From contig NZ_CP114288.1 in the NCBI RefSeq assembly GCF_027111335.1, positions 1,798,001 through 1,862,000 of the forward strand: DNA of 64,000 nt, read 5' to 3'. The notes under the pieces were generated by a model. That model saw only the letters and a list, made by a program, of their open reading frames with translations. It did no database searches and had not been told where the DNA came from. Shown in pieces: positions 52,885 to 61,285 of this stretch. The translations under genes and the position numbers were made by a program. The stretch is from Flavobacterium aquiphilum. Its GTDB lineage: Bacteria > Bacteroidota > Bacteroidia > Flavobacteriales > Flavobacteriaceae. Position 1 is the first letter of the stretch. Each line of letters begins with the position of its first letter.

Positions 52885-54249
52885 ATGGAAAATCAAAGAA
52901 TATATGTTTTCTCAGAAATGAAAAAAGGAGCTTTAACGAGTTTAAAGATGGCTTTGATTTTTACATTGATATTCTCTGTGATATTTAGAAACGATTTCAG
53001 TTTTGAAAATCTTTGGAAAACATTTTTGGTTAGTTCTATGTATTCTTTTGGGCTTGGTTTTGGAAATGGGGTGATTAATTTTTTTTTGAATAAAAAATGG
53101 GATTGGTTGGAACAAACCAACATGAGGGTTTACTTTGGTATAATTGCGACTGTTTTGTACACTGTCCCTGCTGTTTTAGGGATTAATTATGTCACTTTTA
53201 TTGTTTTCCAAAAAAATGACCCGTCTGTGTTCTTTAGTTCAAAAATGGTACTGATACACCTGTTTTATATCATTTTATCATTAGGAGTTTCTGTTTTTAT
53301 GCATGCCCGAAGCTTTATGCTGAATTGGAAACAAGCTTCAAAATCGGAGGTGACCCAACAAAGAATCATTGCAGGAACGGCCAATGCAAAGTTTGAAACT
53401 TTAAAAAACCAAATCGATCCGCATTTTCTTTTTAACAGCCTGAATGTTTTGAGTTCGTTAATCGAAGAGAATCCGGATAATGCACAACGGTTTACCACTT
53501 CTTTGTCCAAGATTTACCGCTATGTTTTGGATCAGAAAGACAAAGAACTGGTTTCGGTTGCCGAAGAGTTGTCTTTTGCAAAAACGTATATGAACCTACT
53601 GAAAATGCGCTTCGAAAACAGTTTGTTTTATGAATTGCCCGAAACAGTTTTGAATCCCGAAGCCAAAGTGGTGCCGCTTTCATTACAGTTATTGTTGGAA
53701 AATACGGTAAAACATAATGTGGTTAGTGAACAGAGGCCATTGCATATCAGGATATTTATTGATGGGGATTATTTGGCGATTCAAAATGATTTTCAGAAAA
53801 AGGAAGTGATGCAAACCCGTCAGGGAGTGGGATTGCAAAACATAGTGGACCGCTATGGAATTATTACGAACCGAAAGGTTTTGATCGAACAAAATGAAAA
53901 AACATTTACGGTTAAGATTCCGATTTTAACCAAACAAATTAGTGTCATGGAAATAAATACAGATTATAACGATGAAAATAGAGCTTATTATAGAGCCAAA
54001 AAAAGAGTTGAAGAATTAAAAGGATTTTACGGAAATCTTATTTCCTATTGTTGTGTGATTCCGTTTTTAGTCTTCATTAATTTACAGTTTTCACCCGGAT
54101 TTCATTGGTTTTGGTTTTCGGCTTTGGGGTGGGGCTTTGGGGTGGTCATGCATGCCTTCAAAGTTTTTGGTTACAGCTCTAACTGGGAAGAGCGAAAAAT
54201 CAGGGAAATTTTAGAAAAAGAGAATAATAATCAGAAAACCTGGAGATGA
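52885..54249 (+). CDS. LytS-type histidine kinase with C-terminal 2TM domain
   Basis: 454 aa. Four hydrophobic segments occupy residues ~17-142. The His_kinase (LytS/YehU) box follows with His180 in NQIDPHFLFNSLNVLSSLIE, then an HATPase-like part (LLLENTVKHN, QGVGLQNIVDRYGI). From ~residue 355 a second module begins, YYRAKKRVEELKGFYGNLIS then two helices and SNWEERKIREILEKE: a 2TM (PF13239-type) domain. Two stand-alone 2TM genes follow, the first overlapping this stop as ATGA. The LytTR regulator ends the block. Such kinases phosphorylate a LytTR regulator; a C-terminal 2TM domain on the kinase is the notable point. Confidence 0.9.
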   Translation: MENQRIYVFSEMKKGALTSLKMALIFTLIFSVIFRNDFSFENLWKTFLVSSMYSFGLGFGNGVINFFLNKKWDWLEQTNMRVYFGIIATVLYTVPAVLGINYVTFIVFQKNDPSVFFSSKMVLIHLFYIILSLGVSVFMHARSFMLNWKQASKSEVTQQRIIAGTANAKFETLKNQIDPHFLFNSLNVLSSLIEENPDNAQRFTTSLSKIYRYVLDQKDKELVSVAEELSFAKTYMNLLKMRFENSLFYELPETVLNPEAKVVPLSLQLLLENTVKHNVVSEQRPLHIRIFIDGDYLAIQNDFQKKEVMQTRQGVGLQNIVDRYGIITNRKVLIEQNEKTFTVKIPILTKQISVMEINTDYNDENRAYYRAKKRVEELKGFYGNLISYCCVIPFLVFINLQFSPGFHWFWFSALGWGFGVVMHAFKVFGYSSNWEERKIREILEKENNNQKTWR

Positions 54250-54557
54250 TTATGGAACGAAATTTTATTGAAGATGATAAATATTATTTGGCAAAAAAGA
54301 AAGTCGAAAATATTAAAGGGTTTTACGGAAATCTAATTGCTTTTGTAGTTGTAAACGCAGTTTTACTTTTTATAAACCTATACACATCACCACAAAATTT
54401 ATGGTTTTATTGGCCTTTAATGTGGTGGGGAATTGGAGTGGTTTTTCATGGATTGAAAGTTTTCGAAGTTTTTCCAACTGTGGGAAAAGACTGGGAAGAG
54501 CGAAAAATCAAAGAGTTTATGGAAAAAGAAAAACAAAATACCAATAAGTGGAAATAA
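54246..54557 (+). CDS. Stand-alone 2TM domain protein 1
   Basis: 103 aa. It has the pattern AKKKVENIKGFYGNLIAFVV, hydrophobic helix, WWGIGVVFHGLKVFEV, then DWEERKIKEFMEKEK. It closely resembles the C-terminal domain of the kinase just upstream. Its start overlaps the kinase stop by four bases. Role unknown; it may form a membrane complex with the kinase. Confidence 0.88.
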   Translation: MIMERNFIEDDKYYLAKKKVENIKGFYGNLIAFVVVNAVLLFINLYTSPQNLWFYWPLMWWGIGVVFHGLKVFEVFPTVGKDWEERKIKEFMEKEKQNTNKWK

Positions 54558-54571
54558 TTAAATAAAAGAAT

Positions 54572-54958
54572 ATGGGACGATTTAGAAGACAATTTTACGA
54601 AGAATTGGAAAGGGAATATAGAAAAGAATATGGGAACGAATTTACCTCTGATGAAAGTTTTATGGCGGCGTATAGAAAAGTGAAAAGGATAAAAGGATTC
54701 TATACACATTTGAAGATTTATATCATAGTGAATGTGATTATCATTGTGGCAAGTACAAATAGAGGGATTTTTACTGATGGTATTCAGGCAAGTGGTTTAT
54801 TGGAATGGCATACTTATTCGACAGCATTTTTTTGGGGAATAGGTTTGCTTGCTCACGGATTATCTGTTTTTGGTTCCAATATTTTCTTTAGTGACGATTG
54901 GGAACAAAAGAAAATTAAAGAATTCATGGACAAAGAAAAAAGCCAGAAGTGGGAGTGA
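54572..54958 (+). CDS. Stand-alone 2TM domain protein 2
   Basis: 128 aa. An N-terminal charged extension (RRQFYEELEREYRKEYGNEF) precedes the 2TM pattern AYRKVKRIKGFYTHLKIYI, FFWGIGLLAHGLSVFG, DDWEQKKIKEFMDKEK. It follows the first 2TM gene after 14 bases and precedes the LytTR regulator gene. Same likely role as its neighbour. Confidence 0.87.
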   Translation: MGRFRRQFYEELEREYRKEYGNEFTSDESFMAAYRKVKRIKGFYTHLKIYIIVNVIIIVASTNRGIFTDGIQASGLLEWHTYSTAFFWGIGLLAHGLSVFGSNIFFSDDWEQKKIKEFMDKEKSQKWE

Positions 54959-54959
54959 A

Positions 54960-55075
54960 AAGCAAAAAGCAAATGGCAAAAACCAAAAAGCAAAAAGCAA
55001 ACAAAAAGTAAAATAATAAAAAGCAGAAAGCAGAAGACGGAAAACTGAATTCTGCTTTCTGCATTCTAATTTCTA
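54960..55075. repeat. A-rich low-complexity stretch with 13 bp inverted repeat
   Basis: AGCAAAAAGCAAA-type units are followed by GCAGAAAGCAGAA (55023-55035) and its complement (55050-55062). Short CTAAC-type units follow. It separates the 2TM gene from the LytTR gene. Confidence 0.5.
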
Positions 55076-55099
55076 ACCTCTAACTTCTAACCTCAAAAA

Positions 55100-55870
55100 A
55101 TGACCACAATAATTATAGAAGACGAAAAACCGGCAGCAAGATTGTTGCAAAGAAAACTCGAAAAAATTGATGTTCAGGCTGACGTAATGCTTCATTCGGT
55201 TGAGGAAGCGCTCAACTGGTTTTCCGAAAATGATCACCCCGATTTGATCTTTTTGGACATCCAATTATCGGATGGTTTGTCGTTTGAAATATTCGAAAAA
55301 ATAGACATCAAAAGCGCAGTTATTTTTACGACCGCTTATGACGAATATGCACTTCGGGCATTCAAATTAAATAGTATCGACTACCTGTTGAAACCCATCG
55401 ACGAAGACGATTTGGAAGTGGCGGTGATCAAGTTCAAGGAGCGTTATCAACTTTCAAAAACAACGCTAAAAGGACCCATGCAGTTGGACTTCGAACAGAT
55501 CCGAAAAATGCTTTCGAACCCTTTCGAAAAAACATTCAAAAAAAGATTTACCGTCAAAATAGGGCAGCACCTCAAAGTGATTTCCACCGACGAAATTGAA
55601 TGTTTTTTTAGCGAAAATAAAGGAACCTACATTCACACTTTTGATAACAGAAATTATTTGGTGGACTCCACTTTGGAAGTTTTGGAGCAGGAATTGGACA
55701 TGACCGAATTTTATCGAATCAGCAGAAAGTTTATTATTCCGCTCAAGGCGATAAAGGAGATTACCGTGTACAGCAACTCTCGATTAAAGATTATTTTGCC
55801 CACTTACAGGGAAGATGAGGTGATTGTAAGCCGCGAAAAGGTATCAGATTTCAAAAATTGGATAAATTGA
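55100..55870 (+). CDS. LytTR family response regulator
   Basis: 256 aa. Receiver with acceptor Asp53 (PDLIFLDIQLSDGLSFEIFE), switch Thr in VIFTTAYDEYALRAF and Lys in DYLLKPIDEDDLEVAV. Residues ~155-256 form the LytTR DNA-binding domain (KKRFTVKIGQHLKVIS, FFSENKGTYIHTFDNRNYLV, FYRISRKFIIPLKAIKEITV). It should be phosphorylated by the LytS-type kinase upstream and bind direct repeats in promoters. Bases 54958-55099 carry repeats rather than a promoter that I can recognise. Confidence 0.95.
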   Translation: MTTIIIEDEKPAARLLQRKLEKIDVQADVMLHSVEEALNWFSENDHPDLIFLDIQLSDGLSFEIFEKIDIKSAVIFTTAYDEYALRAFKLNSIDYLLKPIDEDDLEVAVIKFKERYQLSKTTLKGPMQLDFEQIRKMLSNPFEKTFKKRFTVKIGQHLKVISTDEIECFFSENKGTYIHTFDNRNYLVDSTLEVLEQELDMTEFYRISRKFIIPLKAIKEITVYSNSRLKIILPTYREDEVIVSREKVSDFKNWIN

Positions 55871-56219
55871 AAAATACTTGAAATTATTGTTTATATGTTT
55901 TTATTTAAAATACTGAATTTGTGTTTTTTAAATGTAATATATAGATTTTGTTTATGGTGGTTTTTTAGTCCAAGATCAGCCCAAAAACGACTAAGAAGAA
56001 GGTTGTTGTTTGAATTTTAAAATTTGAATTGAATGTTGGGATTTTTTTTGCAGAGAGCTTAAAAATATTTTCGACTGTTTAGTCGTTTGTGAAATTATCA
56101 TCCCCTCTTTTTTTAAAATTAAGAACTGTTTTTTCTCTTTAGAAAGTTTTATATGATTTCGATATTTAAATTTGGACTGATAATTTTTTGTTAATCATTT
56201 CTCTCAAATTGTTTAAAGA

Positions 56220-56244
56220 TTGTACATTCGTTCAGTCAGTACAA
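56220..56244. promoter_or_regulatory. Short inverted repeat before the thioredoxin gene
   Basis: TTGTAC and GTACAA are separated by 13 bases, ending 13 bases before the ATG at 56258. It may be an operator; no other signal was seen in the 55871-56257 gap. Confidence 0.25.
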
Positions 56245-56257
56245 ATAAATTTTCAGG

Positions 56258-56737
56258 ATGAAACATTTACTCTATTTAATTTTTCCGCTTCTTTTTTCGA
56301 ATGCAATAGTTGCTCAAAAAGTAGCCGTTTATGATAATTATGTCACTTTAGAAAAAAAGATTTTGAACGATAAAAGTACCACTTATGTTGTCAACTTTTG
56401 GGCGACTTGGTGTGCGCCCTGCGTAAAAGAATTGCCCCATTTTGAGAAATTAAATTCGGAGAATAAAAAGGTAAAAGTGGTCTTGGTAAGTTTGGATTTT
56501 AAGAATCAGTATGAGACCAAATTACTGCCATTTGTGAAGAACAGAAAGATCAATTCTGAGGTCGTTTTACTTACCGATAAAGATTATAATGCATGGTTGC
56601 CCGTTGTGAGTAAAGATTGGTCGGGATCGATTCCGGCGACCTTAATTATCAAGAATGGAGAGAAGAAAGTTTTTGCCGAAAGGTCATTTTCAAGCTATGA
56701 GGAACTCAATGAATTTGTAAATACGAATATTAACTAA
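56258..56737 (+). CDS. TlpA-like thiol-disulfide oxidoreductase
   Basis: 159 aa. The signal peptide is residues 1-20 (ending AIVAQ). Thioredoxin fold with the redox pair in VNFWATWCAPCVKELPHFEK and cis-Pro in GSIPATLIIKN. Periplasmic; it probably reduces protein or cytochrome thiols. A second thioredoxin-like gene follows after 13 bases. Confidence 0.92.
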   Translation: MKHLLYLIFPLLFSNAIVAQKVAVYDNYVTLEKKILNDKSTTYVVNFWATWCAPCVKELPHFEKLNSENKKVKVVLVSLDFKNQYETKLLPFVKNRKINSEVVLLTDKDYNAWLPVVSKDWSGSIPATLIIKNGEKKVFAERSFSSYEELNEFVNTNIN

Positions 56738-56750
56738 ACCTTCTATAATT

Positions 56751-57356
56751 ATGAAAATTTTGTCAGGTCTTTTATTGTTTGTTTCCGTTTTTTTCATTGC
56801 GGGATTTGCTCCGGATACTCCAACACCCTACAAGATTGGTGATAAAGCCACTGATTTTAAATTAAAATCGGTTGACGGGAAAATGTATAGCATGGCTGAT
56901 TTTAAAGCCGCAAAAGGCTTTATTGTCGTTTTCACCTGTAATCATTGCCCTTTTGCTAAAAAGTATGAAGACAGAATCAATGATTTGGCTAAAAAGTACA
57001 AACCGCAAGGCTATATTTTATTGGCCATTAACCCAAACGATCCGGCAGTTGAACCTGACGACAGCTTCGAATTAATGAAAGTAAGAGCCAAAGAAAAAGG
57101 TTTTGCCTTTCCTTATTTGGTTGATGAAGGGCAAAAAATATACCCTCAATATGGCGCCACCAAAACGCCTCATGCTTTTTTGTTGGACAAAAATCTAATC
57201 GTGAGATACATTGGAGCTATCGATGACAATGTGGATAGTGCGAGTGAAGTAAAAGAAAAATACCTTGAAAACGCCATTGCGGCTCTAGAAACCGGAAAAA
57301 CGCCTTCTCCGGAAACCACAAAAGCGATAGGCTGTTCGATTAAGGCAAAGAAATAA
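56751..57356 (+). CDS. Thioredoxin/AhpC-TSA-like family protein, secreted
   Basis: 201 aa. The signal peptide is residues 1-20 (ending FAPDTP). The AhpC-TSA-like fold has the CxxC motif in VFTCNHCPFAKKYEDRINDL, then NPNDPAVEPDDSFELMKVRA and TPHAFLLDKNLIVRYIGAID. Likely a periplasmic redox protein; partner unknown. It follows the TlpA-like gene closely and probably shares its transcript. Confidence 0.9.
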   Translation: MKILSGLLLFVSVFFIAGFAPDTPTPYKIGDKATDFKLKSVDGKMYSMADFKAAKGFIVVFTCNHCPFAKKYEDRINDLAKKYKPQGYILLAINPNDPAVEPDDSFELMKVRAKEKGFAFPYLVDEGQKIYPQYGATKTPHAFLLDKNLIVRYIGAIDDNVDSASEVKEKYLENAIAALETGKTPSPETTKAIGCSIKAKK

Positions 57357-57380
57357 TTTGATTTGAATTGCGCAGAAAAG

Positions 57381-57415
57381 GAGTAAAGACAAGTTCGTTT
57401 TTACTCTTTTTTTTT
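57381..57415 (+). terminator. Terminator after the thioredoxin-like pair
   Basis: GAGTAAA / TTTACTC stem, 12-base loop, followed by nine T. The T-run leads straight into repeat copy D. Confidence 0.8.
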
Positions 57416-57545
57416 GGAGCGGAAAGATTTAGCATTTTTGGAGGTATTGGTCCCGCCATTCGTTGCAATTCCCGATAAAGAAAAAACTACGGCTAAAAAA
57501 GCCTTGTTTTTCTAAATCGGGAGATTTTCACTTCTGTCGGGGCTA
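57416..57545 (+). repeat. Dispersed hairpin element, copy D
   Basis: GGAGCGGAAAG..., GGTCCCGC, CGTTGCAATT, hairpin (57470-57522, interrupted arms TCCCGAT..ATCGGGA with inner AGAAAAA/TTTTTCT), GATTTTCACTTC, TCGGGGCTA. The central hairpin is the longest of the five copies. The copy starts at the last T of the terminator. Confidence 0.75.
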
Positions 57546-57610
57546 AGGGCAGACATATGACTTTTTTGGAATCAATCTTGTTCAAAGACCTAACAGGTTT
57601 TCAAAATCCG

Positions 57611-58390
57611 TTAGGTTTCAGATTTTATAAAAGCTTTCCTGATTCCAATCAGAACCAAAATCAAAACCGAATAAGCCACGAAAAACGGCGCGATCATTTC
57701 AACCCTGTTCAAAGACAACAATAATGCAATCAATAGCAATTGAAAACCCAATCCATAAAGGGAAACCAAGGTCATAAACCAGTTTGGAAAGGTTTTTACT
57801 TTATAGGCCGAACTGTCCAAAGTATGGATTATTTTGTCGAAAACACCATAAACAACAGTGTAGATTGCAAACAAAATATCTACAGATTTTTGACTTTCAC
57901 CCGGTAAAGCACGAGGGGAATGATCTTCGAAAATTTGGCTAGTTGCATCTCCACCCGCCGAATGGTTTCTCAAAATCACATAGTAGTAATTGAAAAGCGT
58001 ACCCTGAAGCTGTATCCCAATGAAAGCCAATAGGCTTAGCCAAAAAGTAGTTTGGGATATATAACAGATCGCCATGAAAATCAAAAAATTAAGGATGAGG
58101 TCGAATATACTATCGAGGTATCTGCCGGAATAGGATGGTGTTTTTTTGACACGTGCGAGTTCGCCATCCACAGCATCGATTATTGATTTTAAAATCAGAA
58201 AAAAGGAAGCGGTAAAGTAGTGGTTTTGCAAAATGCAATAAATCGCAATCAATCCCGAAACACCGAAAATCAGGGTTACATGTATGGGAGTGAAGCGGGT
58301 GTTTTTTAGCCAATTTGCCCATAAACGTGCCAATGGTCTGCCGTAATCGGAAAGATCGAGAAATTGATGTTTTGGGGCGAGTTTTGGCAT
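57611..58390 (-). CDS. CDP-alcohol phosphatidyltransferase family protein
   Basis: 259 aa, about six membrane segments. The catalytic motif D-x2-D-G-x2-A-R-x(8)-G-x3-D-x3-D is visible: DAVDGELARVKKTPSYSGRY then LDSIFD. Members join a CDP-linked alcohol with a second alcohol, making phospholipids or related lipids. The acceptor is unknown. It is a single gene, minus strand. Confidence 0.93.
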   Translation of the reverse strand: MPKLAPKHQFLDLSDYGRPLARLWANWLKNTRFTPIHVTLIFGVSGLIAIYCILQNHYFTASFFLILKSIIDAVDGELARVKKTPSYSGRYLDSIFDLILNFLIFMAICYISQTTFWLSLLAFIGIQLQGTLFNYYYVILRNHSAGGDATSQIFEDHSPRALPGESQKSVDILFAIYTVVYGVFDKIIHTLDSSAYKVKTFPNWFMTLVSLYGLGFQLLLIALLLSLNRVEMIAPFFVAYSVLILVLIGIRKAFIKSET

Positions 58391-58487
58391 TTTATAGCAA
58401 ATAATTAGGATGGAATAATAAAGTGTAACTGCAAAAATAACGCTTTTTTAACCTAGAATTTACGTTTGGAAGTTGGAATAGGTTAAT

Positions 58488-58531
58488 TAGCCACGGATGA
58501 TACGGATGCAACTGATTTATGCGGATTTTTT
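58488..58531. repeat. Solo CCACGGAT-type element
   Basis: TAGCCACGGATGATACGGATG followed by a partly repeating tail. The start TAGCCAC is shared with the 20 bp terminal repeats of the GxxExxY unit (61279-61792), so this may be a worn single end of the same class. Confidence 0.35.
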
Positions 58532-58543
58532 TGAGTTAGTTGA

Positions 58544-58630
58544 GTCATTGCGAGGGACGAAGCAATCACGCGAAATTAAGCAAGTAAAGAGGGTGAAAAC
58601 AAGTGTGATTGCTTCGTTCCTCGCAAAGAC
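58544..58630. repeat. SLRGTKQS-type palindromic repeat
   Basis: GTCATTGCGAGGGACGAAGC...AATCAC (58544-58569) pairs with 58605-58630 (26 bp, two mismatches) around a 35-base loop. The gap 58391-58806 holds this, the solo end and copy E; no gene was found. Confidence 0.65.
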
Positions 58631-58677
58631 ATACGGAATGAAAATAATATTTTCAAATAAGCCTATTGCTTACTCTT

Positions 58678-58792
58678 TAGCCCTGATAGAAGCGAAAATC
58701 CTCCTGTGTCTCGTTTTTTCAACGAGACACAGGAGGGTTGTAGCGGATAGCAGGAATCCATGCCTGCCTGATAAAGCCTATTCTTTCGCTCC
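58678..58792 (-). repeat. Dispersed hairpin element, copy E (reverse)
   Basis: Read on the minus strand: GGAGCGAAAG..., CCTGCTATCCGCTACAACC, a perfect 16 bp central hairpin (58700-58736), GATTTTCGCTTC, TCAGGGCTA. In the outer stem, CCTG at 58682-58685 pairs with CAGG at 58751-58754, in place of CCCG/CGGG elsewhere: a compensatory change. Confidence 0.78.
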
Positions 58793-58806
58793 TAAAAAAA
58801 ACATTT

Positions 58807-59826
58807 TTATTTGCTCAATCGATGCAAAGTATAAGTCATTGCGGTCAGTAAAAAGAAAGCGTTGACTTGGTGAGTTAAGCCCAACCAAAGCGGAACGTAG
58901 CAAAGCAGGGTGTAAACGCCCAAAATGAATTGCAGGAATACAATGAAAACCAAAGCGTTTAGACCATTTTTTTGTTGGGAGTCGAGATTGGATTTTTTGC
59001 CTTTGAAATATAAGAATAGAATGAATCCCACTACTACGTATGCCAATGTTCTGTGAACGAACTGCACGCCGCTTTTTCCTTCGACAAGATTTAAGAAGAG
59101 TGTTTTTTGCTCGATGAACACACTTTCGTGGATGAATTGCCCGTCACTCATCATGGGCCAGTGGTTGTGTACTAGACCGGCATTGAGCCCTGCAACAAAA
59201 CCTCCGTAGATGATTTGCAAAAGCAAGAGAATCAATGTGATTCGGGCTATTTTTTTCAAAGGAATATTTGGGGCTTTTTTGTCAGGATAAATTAAATCCA
59301 AAGCTACCCAAAGTGTATAAGCAAATGTGATGAAGGCAAAAGTCAGGTGCAACGAAAGACGGAAATGACTCACGTCCGGGTTATCCACTAAACCGCTTCG
59401 AACCATAAACCAACCGAAAAATCCCTGCAAAGCACCCATTCCAAGAAGTATAAAGCATTTGTTTAAAGTTGCTTTGTCAATCTTTTTCTTCCACAGAAAA
59501 TAAAAGAAAGGAACGATAAATACAAGGCCAATTATTCTTCCGATGAAACGGTGGAACCATTCCCAAAAATAGATGAATTTATAGTCGGATAGGGTAAAAT
59601 CGTTGTGGATGTTGATTTTTTGGTATTCAGGAAATTGTTTGTATTGCTCGAAAGCTTCCTGCCATTTGGCTTCGGTAAGAGGAGGGAGCGTATCGGTTAC
59701 CAGATGCCAATCGGTCATGGATAAACCGGAATTTGTCAATCGGGTGATACCGCCCACGACAACCATTACAAACACTAAAAAGCAACCGGAAAGAAGCCAG
59801 ATAATTACGGATTTGTTATTTTTCAT
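58807..59826 (-). CDS. ctaA: Heme A synthase (CtaA/COX15)
   Basis: 339 aa, eight membrane segments. The family signatures and haem-ligand histidines are visible: VGGITRLTNSGLSMTDW, WEWFHRFIGRIIG, SLHLTFAFITFAYTLWV, GLVHNHWPMMSDGQFI, FVHRTLAYVVVG and LGLTHQVNAFFLL. It oxidises haem O to haem A for cytochrome oxidase. It follows the CCA enzyme gene by 25 bases on the same strand, so possibly one transcript. Confidence 0.93.
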   Translation of the reverse strand: MKNNKSVIIWLLSGCFLVFVMVVVGGITRLTNSGLSMTDWHLVTDTLPPLTEAKWQEAFEQYKQFPEYQKINIHNDFTLSDYKFIYFWEWFHRFIGRIIGLVFIVPFFYFLWKKKIDKATLNKCFILLGMGALQGFFGWFMVRSGLVDNPDVSHFRLSLHLTFAFITFAYTLWVALDLIYPDKKAPNIPLKKIARITLILLLLQIIYGGFVAGLNAGLVHNHWPMMSDGQFIHESVFIEQKTLFLNLVEGKSGVQFVHRTLAYVVVGFILFLYFKGKKSNLDSQQKNGLNALVFIVFLQFILGVYTLLCYVPLWLGLTHQVNAFFLLTAMTYTLHRLSK

Positions 59827-59851
59827 TTTTAAATATGTTAATCTTTTTCAA

Positions 59852-61285
59852 TTATTTCTCCGTTTTTTTCAAACCCATTTTTTCTGCTTTTGCCATCATA
59901 AATCCATAAGCGGCGTCATAATCATTGGCAATTTCTCCTTCTAGTATGGCTTCTTTAATGGCTTCTTTCAGCGTTCCGATTTCGCGAGAAGGTTTTAAGT
60001 CGAAAATTTCCATAATCTCCTCACCGGAAATAGGTGGTTGAAAATTACGAATATGGTCGCGTTCTTCTACTTCCACGATTTTTTGGCGGACAATTTCAAA
60101 ATTTTTATGATACTTTTTGAATTTATTTGGGTTTTTCGTTGTGATATCGGCTTCGCAGAGTGTCATAAGATTTTCGACATCTTCGCCGGCATCAAAAACC
60201 AAGCGTCTTACGGCCGAATCGGTTACGATATCCTGTGCCAAAACGATTGGACGGGAACTCATGATAACCATTTTTTGCACAAATTTCATTTTGTGATTCA
60301 ACGGCATGTGTAGGCGTTCGAATATCTTTTTTGCCATTTTTCCACCTAGAAATTCATGTCCGTGAAAAGTCCAGCCTTGTTTTTTGTTGAAGCGTTTAGT
60401 TGGTGCTTTTCCAATATCGTGAAGCAATGCAGACCAGCGTAACCAAACATCATCAGTGTTTGGGCAAATATTGTCAACTACTTCAAGGGTGTGGTAAAAA
60501 TTGTTTTTGTGTGTGTGTCCTTCGATTTCTTCTACTTGGTTTAAAGCGGTCAGTTCCGGAAGAATAATATCCAAAAGCCCTGTTTTATACAGTAATAAAA
60601 ATCCAACTGAAGGTTTATCGGTAGAAAGGATTTTGTTTAATTCCTCAACGATTCGCTCACCAGAGATTATTTTGATGCGCTCGGCATTTTTGGTAATCGA
60701 GTCCAATGAATATTTGTCAATGTCAAAACCCAATTGAGTCGCAAACCGAATTCCTCTGAGCATTCGCAAAGGATCATCAGAAAAGGTGATATCGGGGTCA
60801 AGAGGTGTTTTTATGATTTTGTTTTCCAAATCAGCAATACCTCCGAAAGGGTCAGAAAGATCTCCGAAAGTGTTTGGATTTAAAGATAAAGCCAACGCAT
60901 TTATTGTGAAATCGCGTCTGTTTTGGTCGTCTTCAAGCGTTCCGTTTTCTACAATTGGATTTCGACTGTCCTGATTATAGGATTCTTTTCGGGCTCCCAC
61001 AAATTCAATTTCGGTGTCCTCAAAGCGCAACATTGCGGTTCCATACGTCTTGAAAACCTGAACTTTTGGTTTTTTAGGAAGCAAATCAGAAACTTTTAAA
61101 GCCAATTCGATTCCGCTCCCAACAGCTACAACATCAATGTCTTTTTTGAAATCCCTTTTTAAAAGTAAGTCACGGACAAAACCGCCAATGACATAGCTTT
61201 CGACATTAAGTTCTTGGGAAGCCTGCGCAATGACTTCGAATATTTTATTATTTAGAGCTTTTTTGTAATTATTTAAAGTAGCCAC
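59852..61285 (-). CDS. cca: CCA tRNA nucleotidyltransferase with HD domain
   Basis: 477 aa. Class II nucleotidyltransferase: [12 protein letters not shown] and Asp49-x-Asp51 ([14 protein letters not shown]), tRNA-binding [13 protein letters not shown], flexible loop and helix bundle, then an HD phosphohydrolase part ([17 protein letters not shown]). It adds or repairs the 3' CCA of tRNAs; the tRNAs here do not encode CCA. The start is GTG at 61285, which lies inside the terminal inverted repeat of the GxxExxY unit; the first seven bases of the gene are repeat sequence. A stop codon lies 7 codons upstream in frame. An earlier native start may have been replaced (inference). Confidence 0.94.
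   Translation of the reverse strand: MATLNNYKKALNNKIFEVIAQASQELNVESYVIGGFVRDLLLKRDFKKDIDVVAVGSGIELALKVSDLLPKKPKVQVFKTYGTAMLRFEDTEIEFVGARKESYNQDSRNPIVENGTLEDDQNRRDFTINALALSLNPNTFGDLSDPFGGIADLENKIIKTPLDPDITFSDDPLRMLRGIRFATQLGFDIDKYSLDSITKNAERIKIISGERIVEELNKILSTDKPSVGFLLLYKTGLLDIILPELTALNQVEEIEGHTHKNNFYHTLEVVDNICPNTDDVWLRWSALLHDIGKAPTKRFNKKQGWTFHGHEFLGGKMAKKIFERLHMPLNHKMKFVQKMVIMSSRPIVLAQDIVTDSAVRRLVFDAGEDVENLMTLCEADITTKNPNKFKKYHKNFEIVRQKIVEVEERDHIRNFQPPISGEEIMEIFDLKPSREIGTLKEAIKEAILEGEIANDYDAAYGFMMAKAEKMGLKKTEK

Noticed and set aside
58497..58865. 122-codon plus-strand frame with LRGTKQS and IASFLA
   Set aside because: It is the translation of palindromic repeats and copy E and overlaps the ctaA 3' end.
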